Positions 56,401-64,000 of a stretch of DNA of 64,000 bases are shown here, one piece after another. The notes under the pieces are model-generated. The model had not been told where the DNA came from. It did no database searches and saw only the letters and a list, made by a program, of their open reading frames with translations. A program made the translations under genes and the position numbers. This stretch comes from Maratus speciosus (Eukaryota; Arthropoda; Arachnida; Araneae; Salticidae). How positions within the stretch are numbered: position 1 is the stretch's first letter; each line of letters starts with the position of its first letter. The stretch is taken from contig OZ010796.1 of NCBI GenBank assembly GCA_963932465.1, positions 81,477,292 through 81,541,291 on the forward strand, given 5' to 3'.

Positions 56401-58599
56401 CAACCCCCCCCCCTCCCCCCACAGACACGCACACACATACTTACATACACGTTCACTCTTCACAAACAGACACATAAATTGATACTCTTGTTCTACTAAA
56501 GTGGAGCATTCCATAGTTTCCTAATGATAATATAAGTGTTAGACCGTCAAGACTAATTCTTCACAAGATTTTGCAATGGAAACTTATATAAATTTTGCTT
56601 TCGAAAGAAGAAAACGTTAATTTTTCATATATATTTAAAAATTCGATTATACTTTTAGCATCCGAAAATGCCAATATCTAAAAACGTTTTTTTAAAACCG
56701 GATCTGCTTAACCGCTTTAAACTTCAAACACTACCTCGATTTATAAATTGAAAAATACACATGTAATGAAAATAAATAGACAAACCACTAAAATTGTAAA
56801 AGATGTTTTACAAAAGAATGGGTGAATATAAGTAAAGAGAAGTGCAGTTTGTGTTCAGTTTTCAATGCTGTTAGTCAATAACGTGGGATGGGATCTTGTT
56901 CCTAAGAAAACAAATTACCATTTCTGCGGGGTTTCGAGTTAACTAGATAATGGGTTCTATAGACACCCAATGGTTTCTGTAGTAATACCAGATGCGACAC
57001 TTTTTATTGATTATGCTGTATTCTGAGATTTCTGGTGCTCAATATCTTTCTGCTGGAGGTATTTTCCCATGAAATACTAATTAACGCACGACACAAGATT
57101 CTTCTTCTTCTTTTAATTTTTTTTCCACATTAAGCAATTAATGGGGTTGGTCACCCAGCTTCCGATTTCTCCTCACTAATGTAAAGTCTATGGACATTGG
57201 ATAGATTCATATATTTGAAATATCTCCTCGGGAAATTAATATTTTTAACTTCTATTTTTTGTGTACACTTCCTAAAAGTTTCTTTTTTTTTCTTAGTTCT
57301 CAAGATATTTCTAAGGTATAGACTTAATTTTATAGGAAGTGTTAAAATCTTACGAGTGTGTCAAGTGTTAAAATTTTAAAAAGAATTCACAGAAAAAAAG
57401 ATGTTAAAAATGTGAATTTTCCGAGAAGATATTTTAAATATACGAATGCATCAAAAGTTTATAGACTTAGTATTACGGAGGAGAATTTGGAAGTTGAGTG
57501 ACGAGCCCCCTCAAGTATTTCTATTTTCTTAGACTTTGTTTTTTATTTTGTAATACAATGCTTAAATATAATTTTGATACATATTACTTTTGAAAAATGT
57601 AAATATATTTGAAATTATTGCCTCTTTTCTGGTGCGTTTTTTGTGCGTGTGAGTTGCGGCGAACATTGTAGTTTAAATTTAGCTTATCTGAAATTAAAAT
57701 ATACAGTAATTTTTAATTAAATATGACTTATTTTAGTGACTAGACGGGACAAAGAGTGGAAATTACGAAAAGCTTTTTTTATTTTTTATTTTATTTTTAT
57801 TTATTTTTTTTAAATGCTGATTATTTGAAGAGGGTATTCAACTTTTACCGTAGAAAAATACTGATTTATGATGATAAAAAAAAAGTCCTTAATGCACTGC
57901 ATAATTATATAAGAAAAAAGCTGACAAAAGTAAAACAATTCATTATTATTATGTAATCGTGTCATAGTCAACAATTTAAAAATGCAATTTTGAGAAAATT
58001 TATATTAGTTTAAATTTTATGTTATAATATAATGCTTATTGTATTTTTTTTTTTTTTTCTTACATAGAATCGTCTATTCCAGATTTTGGCCACATAAAGA
58101 AGTTTTCCGTGGATAAAGCCGCTAAAATAAAACTCGATTTTCTGAAATTTATAAGTTATGATTACGTGGTAAATCCTTAAAGCGGTTCTCAAAGAAATAT
58201 TTTTTAACGTTAAATAATGCGAAAAATTCTGCTCATTTACAAACATAAAAATAGTGTTCGACAGAAACTGAATTTCGTTTACCTTCCTAGTTTCGACCGA
58301 AAACGAAAGCGAATCTGTTTTAAAAATAAATTTAAAGTAATTAACATAAACATACATATATGCATGTTATCTGAATAATGTTTCGAGTAGAAACAGCAGT
58401 ACATAATTATTAATTAAAAAATAATTTGATTGAAACAAAAATAATTCAATATAAGGTGCTATAAACATAAAAAATTATTAAAAAATAATTTAATTTAAAA
58501 ATAACGATTAGTAATACCTTCTAAATTTATCCCCTTGTATGTGAATACGTACTATGTGCGGCTCAATAGATGGGAGTGCCGTTTGGGGGAGGCTAGAGA
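56401..58599. other. Non-coding stretch
   Basis: Starts with a C-run and a cacacacatac-type low-complexity patch (56404-56450). The rest is AT-rich. The longest minus-strand frame (58022-58357) is F/I/K/N-rich without motifs and is not called. No repeat partner found. Confidence 0.35.
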
Positions 58600-59870
58600 A
58601 GGGCAGTTATAGTAATATCGAATATTCGCCAGTACTTTCGCCGAAACTAAGATTTTGGGCTGAAAACAAAAATGAAACCGAATATTCGGCCAAACTATAC
58701 ATAAAAGAAAAGAGTTGTAGTAGAGGTCTGCACGGGCCGACATTTCCAGGCCCGGGCCCGGCCTGACTCAGAGAAAAAAAAATTCGGCCCGGCCCGTACA
58801 AAAAAAAATATTGGCCCGGCCCGGTAAAAAAGTTAAAAGTTCGGCCCGAGCCCGCCTCGGCCCCAGTGAATTTCTACAAAACATTGATTTTTACGTCGAT
58901 TTGGTTAAAAATTTGTCTCGTACGAGGAGTTCAAGCCAAAAATATTTATCTTAACTTTTCTTTTCATGTTTATAATCGTCATTTTTATAGAAGTGCCGCA
59001 GGGTGCGATATTTATTTTTTTAATGAATCTCTATTTCTTGTATGTAAATGTTTCAGTTATCATTAATATTGTTAATCCATATTCCATGTATTGAAGCGGT
59101 AAATATCTGAAAAATGCTATACAGTAAAATCTAAGACTGAATTGCATAGAAAAGGGAAAAAAAAAATGCGTTATACACAAGTTCCCTTCTTAGCAAGTGT
59201 AAATGTATTACATATTATTTTCTTACGTAGTAGTATATTAATTTTGCATGGATCAACACGTTTTTCAGTTTAAAACGAGATTCCGTCATAGACAGGTTCT
59301 TTTTCACACGTTTTACTATATTTTAATTTAACTGTATTTTAATAAGCGTAGAAATCTACTACTCTTTAAAAAGAATGAATTTGAATGTTTAATTGTAGGA
59401 TAATGGCGATTTAAAAATGTATGCATTTTTGGACAAAAAATTTGTGCCAAGCCTAATTTTACTGACATTTGAACGGACCAGGCCACGCCGAGACAATGAT
59501 TTTCATACGGGCTGGGTGAAAACTAGGAATGAAAATTTTGGGCCATGAAGATTAGGAATGAAACCAGTACCCGGGTGTGTGCAGACAAAATAAGTTAGGG
59601 CCGGCCCGACCCGAAACTTCAGGAAAAAAGTAAGGCCCGGCCCGTAAAGAGTAGGCTAGGTCCGGCCCGATTGCCGTGAATGAAAATAGATGCGCTGCCC
59701 GATCTCGGCCCGCGGCCGGGCCGGGTGTTTATTAGTTTGGATTTTTGTGAAATCTTCAAAATTTGTCTAATGTATTTCTTTATTTTCTCTTTATAACTGT
59801 TGCGAAAAAATAAAAAATCCCTGCCGGCCCGGCCTACAGGCGGAGGTAGATTTCGAAGTCAGGTATACTA
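58600..59870 (+). repeat. GGCCCGG-rich dispersed element
   Basis: cgaatattcgcc and ccgaatattcggcc (58618, 58677) are followed by several ggcccggcccgta-type motifs at 58735-58865 and again at 59595-59850 in the same orientation, around a plain AT-rich middle of about 700 bp. Base composition of the motifs differs sharply from the surroundings. Class unknown. Confidence 0.5.
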
Positions 59871-60189
59871 ATTTCACAAACAAAAACTAAATCATGATTA
59901 GAGATAAACAAACTTTAACAATTTTGTCTGGCCGCTTTTGACAAGTTTTTATTTCATTTTTATATAATGGCTAGTTTTAGCAGAATCATGTTAGGGTGGT
60001 ATTAAAAAAAATACTTTTCCATGCTCAACAACTCGAAATTTTCTGGCATAACTCCAGATTCATTTTTAATAAAAAAAATATGAAACTTGCTGACGCGATT
60101 TTTGAAGAGATTTATGAGCGACCTGTATTTTTATTTTTCGTTCAATTAATTAAAACTTGATATATAAAAAATTATTTTCTTAGAAGGAC
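59871..60189 (+). repeat. Dispersed repeat fragment shared with 10490-10605
   Basis: gattagagataaacaaac, tttaacaattttgtctgg, cttttgacaagtttttattt and agcagaatcatgtta match the earlier locus. Remaining bases show nothing. Confidence 0.45.
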
Positions 60190-60640
60190 AATATTTTTCG
60201 TTTCTAACACAATCGCTTCGGGAAATTCCGTTCAAAATGCCCACTTTGTCATCATTTTTTGAAATATATTCCGCCTCTATCAAAAAATCGATCATTACGA
60301 TAGATTATATAGTTTCTGAATAAGCGAATCTACCAATTAAATTCGTTTGAGAGCAAAAATTAATTTAAAAATGAGTCAGAAAATAGGCAGTTTGGATTTG
60401 AGTGCATCCTTAATACAATGATTTTTCCAACACAATCTGCTTCGGGAAATTCGGTTCAAAATGCCCACTTTAACAGCATTTTTTTAAATATATTCTGCCT
60501 CTATCAAAAAATCAACCATTACGGTACATTATATAGTTTCTGAGTAAGAAAACGTACCAATTGGAAACCTTTGAGAGCAAAAATGAATTGTAAAATGAGT
60601 CAGAAAATAAGCAGTTTGGATTTGAGTACACCCTTACTAA
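60190..60640 (-). mobile_element. Two tandem fragments of the GGCTGTTCTC TTAA MITE family
   Basis: 60190-60412 and 60413-60640 are consecutive, similar partial copies in reverse orientation (ttcgggaaattccgttcaaa, atagtttctgaataag, gagtcagaaaataggcagtt, ttggatttgagt). Both end near the TIR but lack a clean terminus. Confidence 0.6.
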
Positions 60641-60659
60641 GATGATTTTTTCTTCAACC

Positions 60660-60910
60660 GCTATTTGCAAGACATTATTAGAATGACACTTTCATTTTCA
60701 GAACTGGTTTTGAAAGTGAAAGTAACTTTATTAAAAATATCAGTGACCAAAATCGAAAAAGTGAAAAAGGTGCGCTGTAGAGATGGACCTCGGCTATCCA
60801 ATGCAAAAAAAAATATTTAAAAATGTCGAAATGCAAACAAGATATTAGAAAAATCCCTCCTCATAGGATTAGCATTAGCTCGTGAGTGTCTTCGCCGGCA
60901 GGGACAGGAC
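60660..60910. mobile_element. Foldback MITE family, partial copy
   Basis: ttttcagaactggttttgaa (centre), aaaatcgaaaaagtgaaaaa, cggctatccaatgcaaaaaa and cataggattagcattagctc follow the family order of 28159-28572. Confidence 0.55.
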
Positions 60911-62029
60911 CCTCAAGTCATCAGTTCGGGTTTCAGTTGTTGATATAGAAGTTTTCTAGTGAATTTGGCGCCAGTTTGTCTTTGATTTTCAATGTTTCTC
61001 TTATTTTAGCCCTCCTAATCTGTCCCATATCTCTTAATATTAGAATGCTATTGTTAAAACAAAATTGCACTGCAAATTATGTGTTTTCAAGATTTTAAGT
61101 GTCGCGCCTCAGGGAAGAGGATTTTTCAAAATTATTTTACCCCACTTATGTAACGTATTAAAATAAGGGTAATCTCATAACCTTTCTATATCTGCCTTTC
61201 TTTTGTCAATCCACCGTTAATTTTAGACCTCTGGGCTTAAAATGTTCTAAAGGAATATACTTAGCGGCGGTTTTTTTTTCGTACTCTGGTACGGTATCTT
61301 CCACTCATAGGAAAATTATAAGACTAACATAAATTTGTGTCTAAAATCGAATAAAGAATATGGACATGTGTTTCTTAATTTTAACTCCCTTCTTCGCCTC
61401 AAGAGGGCGCTTTAAAGTTTTGTTTCTTCAAACCTTTAGTATACTGTTTGTGCAAAAATTATAAAATTCACAAAATAAAGTCTTTTCACTCTTCCCTATC
61501 TTTTCGTATCAATTTTATTTTTACTACCACCAGGGGACGCCGCCCAGTGAAACATTTTACTTTTAGCCTCAGGCTATTGGTATTTTTCATCTGTTTTTCA
61601 TAATATTTTGCCTCATTATTTTTCTTCATTGTAGATACTATTCTCCAAGTTCTTGACACATTCTGACAACTCGGGCACTCATTCTGGACCAGCTGTGGCC
61701 CATCGGGCCCCTCTCCATTTGTCTGGCTCTAATCACACGCTTCACTTGTTCTTTTACCATTTTTCTTTTTCTTCAAATTTTTTCTTATTCAGTGGTTTGG
61801 TTTTTTTTACCATTCTCAATTTCCCTAGTCCTCTCTTACATGAAGTTAACTTTCATCCTTGGTCTGCCCTACTGTCAATTTGGGGCCTAATGCCGCTTCG
61901 GGGGAGGGGGGGGGGGGCGTTTTTTCTACCTTTTCCAGACCCATCATCTAATACCACGTTGGTAAGGATTGGAAGATTAAAATTATCCAAAATACCAAAA
62001 ATGAAGTCCATTGAAGTTTTATTTTAGTT
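60911..62029. other. Non-coding stretch with a GC-richer segment
   Basis: 61640-61930 is richer in G and C (tcgggcactcattctggacc, cccatcgggcccctctccat) and may be a decayed LINE or UTR fragment, but no domain is readable. A G-run lies at about 61901-61917. Confidence 0.35.
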
Positions 62030-63150
62030 ATGGAATTCCCTATTAGCGGATATATTTGTCTGTTTACCTTTCTATTTTTCGATAACGCTCCTTTGTCTTC
62101 TATAAACGGAGAAATTCAACATCATTAGACACACTTTAGACATTTAGGGAACTTTAACTTGTATCAAACCTTCTGCCTTTATCGAAAAGAAGAAAATGCT
62201 AATCGATTCTAGCTAATGCGCCTAAAATAAAAAATGAGCTAGTAAATGTGTCAAAAACTAGCTACTTCGGATTTCGATACAGACTTGAAGAGTCATGTTG
62301 GAATCGCTAAGGCACTGGAAAACAATTTCCGTATGAGACAGGCTCCCTCTTAGCAGTTATATATGTCTGGTTATCCTTCCGTTTTTCGATAAAGCTGTCT
62401 TGTTTTTGATAAACGGAGAAATTCCACAGCATTTGATACACTTTAGACATTTAGGGAACTTTAACTTGTATCAAACCTTTTGCCTTTATCGAAAAGAAGA
62501 AAATGCTAATCGATTCTAGCTAATGCGCCTAAAATAAAAAATGAGCTAGTTAATGTGTCAGAAACTAGCTACTTTGGATTTTGATACAGACTTGAAGAAT
62601 CATGTTGGAATCGCTAGGCACTGGAAAACAATTTCCGTGTTAGGCAGGTTTCCTCTCAGCAGTTATGTATGTTTGGTTATCCTTCCGTTTTTCGATAAAG
62701 CTGTCTTGTTTTTGATAAACGGAGAAATTCCACAGCATTTGATACACTTTAGACGTTTAGGGAACTTTAATTTGTATCAAACCTTTTGCCTTTATCGAAA
62801 AGAGGGAAATGCTAATCGATTCTAGCTAATGCGTCTAAAATAAAAAATGAGTTTTTAAATGAGTCATAAAATAGCTACTTTGGATTTCGATACAGACTTA
62901 CAGAGTCATGTTGGAATCACTAGGTACTGAAAAACAGTTTCCGTGTTAGACAGGTTCCCCCTTGGCAGGTATCTTTACTATCCTTACGTTTTTCGAAAGA
63001 AACTTTTGTTTTCGATCAATGGGGAAATTCCACATTATTTGACATTTAGGGGAACTTTAAACTGTATCAAACCTTTTGGAGTTATCTAAAAAGTAGAAAG
63101 GTTATTTGATTCATCAAATGCGCCATAGTTACGCGATTTGGACATTGCAG
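62030..63150 (+). repeat. 306-bp tandem repeat, two full and two partial units
   Basis: gttggaatcgctagg starts units at 62297, 62604 and 62910 (periods 307 and 306), with a partial unit before and a decaying one after. Units carry ttatccttccgtttttcgat, gtttttgataaacggagaaa, ctaatcgattctagctaatg and ctacttggatttcgataca-type blocks. The gtcagaaactagctactttg end resembles the tail of the GGCTGTTCTC MITE family. Confidence 0.82.
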
Positions 63151-63293
63151 TTTCATAAAGAAGAAAGGGGAATTTATTCCAATGCAAGGAAAATCATTTT
63201 AAAATACTGAAATTTAAATGAGATATCTTTATAAATTTCTTCCATAAGATTAGCATTAGCGAGCAGGTCTTTTCGCTTGACTGAAGTAACCCC
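63151..63293. mobile_element. Foldback MITE family, right-end fragment
   Basis: tttataaatttcttccataa, gattagcattagcgagcag and tcgcttgactgaagtaaccc run up to a TTAA at 63294-63297, matching the right arm of 28159-28572. Confidence 0.6.
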
Positions 63294-63621
63294 TTAAGCC
63301 TAAATCGAGAGCAAATAATTGCGATAGCAGAATTATCGATCAAGCCCTATGACTACTATGAAATTTTCGGCCAGAATAATAGCTAAGTTTTCCAACAATT
63401 GTTTTTAACTTCTCTCGTTATAATCGATTGTAAAACATCTCGATTGTATATTCTAGGAATTAATCGATGGCTGTATCGATTGTGATTTTTTACGATGACG
63501 ATTTTTCTCGATTGTCGAATTTTCGAGAATCGCCCATCACTATTGCTACCTACGAACTAAAGTGAATAATAACGAAACCTGTAGTAATAATGTTAAAGAA
63601 TATTTTCTTTCATGCAATTTC

Positions 63622-63625
<4 letters not shown>
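63294..63625. other. ATCGATTGT-rich segment ending like a hAT terminus
   Basis: Several atcgattgt motifs (63425-63520) lead into gagaatcgcccatcacta, whose complement tagtgatgggcgattct resembles a hAT-type end. The other end is not in view, so only a fragment is suggested. Confidence 0.4.

Positions 63626-63682
<57 letters not shown>
63626..63682. repeat. TA dinucleotide microsatellite
   Basis: 57 bases of uninterrupted TA. The remaining 63683-64000 is AT-rich with no feature. Confidence 0.95.
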
Positions 63683-63685
<3 letters not shown>

Positions 63686-64000
63686 CTGTTTAAATAGCGG
63701 GATTCAAACCAAATGCTTCTCTATGATAATTTTTTAATGTTGAAAAAATAAAGAAATAAAACAATTTTTTAAAACAATTCACGTAAAATAGACGTCATTC
63801 TTGCCCTAAACCAAAATTAATTTTCTGAAATTTTTTACACCATAAATAGTATTTGTATCCTAGAGATTGTATTATATAAAATGTTATTCAATTGTATAAA
63901 ATAATGTTTTGCACTTTTGAGTTTTGACCCAACGAAATTGTTTTTGTTTGTTTTATTTTAATATTTTATTTTCCATTTGGAGATAATTGTATGGAGATTG

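Noticed and set aside
58022..58357. 111-codon minus-strand frame
   Set aside because: Composition typical of random AT-rich DNA, no motif, no splice or context support.
61653..62027. 124-codon plus-strand frame
   Set aside because: Contains homopolymer runs (FFFF, GRGGG) and no recognisable domain; more likely decayed repeat.

Overview
This is AT-rich eukaryotic nuclear DNA (long A/T runs, many 10-15 base G or C runs) packed with transposable elements. The mix of a gypsy-type LTR retrotransposon, mariner, hAT and MULE remnants, TTAA-inserting miniature elements and Penelope-like pieces points to an arthropod, perhaps a chelicerate; the sequence alone does not fix the taxon. I see no confident host protein-coding gene. 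The one long intact gene outside retroelements is a FLYWCH/MULE transposase-like ORF at 6471-7865. A 46-codon open segment at 21434-21571 (minus) is a weak candidate host exon.

Layout. 1-5.9 kb: two copies of a long dispersed repeat; the first is split by a TIR element and by a second, internally repetitive element. 6.0-8.8 kb: the MULE-type gene followed by two back-to-back foldback MITEs. 9-11.5 kb: sparse repeats. 11.5-17.1 kb: a large imperfect palindrome (P1) whose arms carry AT-rich tandem units and a tRNA-Asn-like gene, with a hAT remnant at its centre of symmetry. 17.1-28.6 kb: dispersed repeats, MITEs, a GC-richer patch and minisatellite-like elements. 28.8-33.5 kb: a complete gypsy-type element with 249-bp LTRs, a 5-bp target duplication and two coding breaks. 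33.5-36.9 kb: a short palindromic insertion with a hammerhead-like core, a tandem repeat and the 5' end of another LTR retrotransposon in minus orientation. 37.0-46.4 kb: a second, larger palindrome (P2) of the P1 family, with about 3.7-kb arms, two tRNA-Asn-like copies and six nested insertions (three piggyBac-style TTAA elements, one hAT-like MITE, one mariner; the sixth is a duplication inside a tRNA copy). 47.3-49.9 kb: an inverted and tandem array of about 150-bp units. 52.1-53.5 kb: an element carrying GTCCCAT-CATCCCC motifs. 54.1-56.4 kb: a 77-bp satellite with a 154-bp higher-order dimer. 58.6-63.7 kb: GGCCCGG-rich repeats, MITE fragments, a 306-bp tandem array and a TA microsatellite.

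How it fits together. The window is a record of nested insertion. The two palindromes are especially useful because one arm preserves the empty site for insertions in the other, which fixes element ends and target duplications without outside data. At least three unrelated-looking TIR families have inserted at TTAA, so a piggyBac-type transposase elsewhere in the genome is the likely mover; none is encoded here. The least explained structures are the tRNA-Asn-bearing palindromes, which share a GC-rich tip and face each other across about 20 kb.
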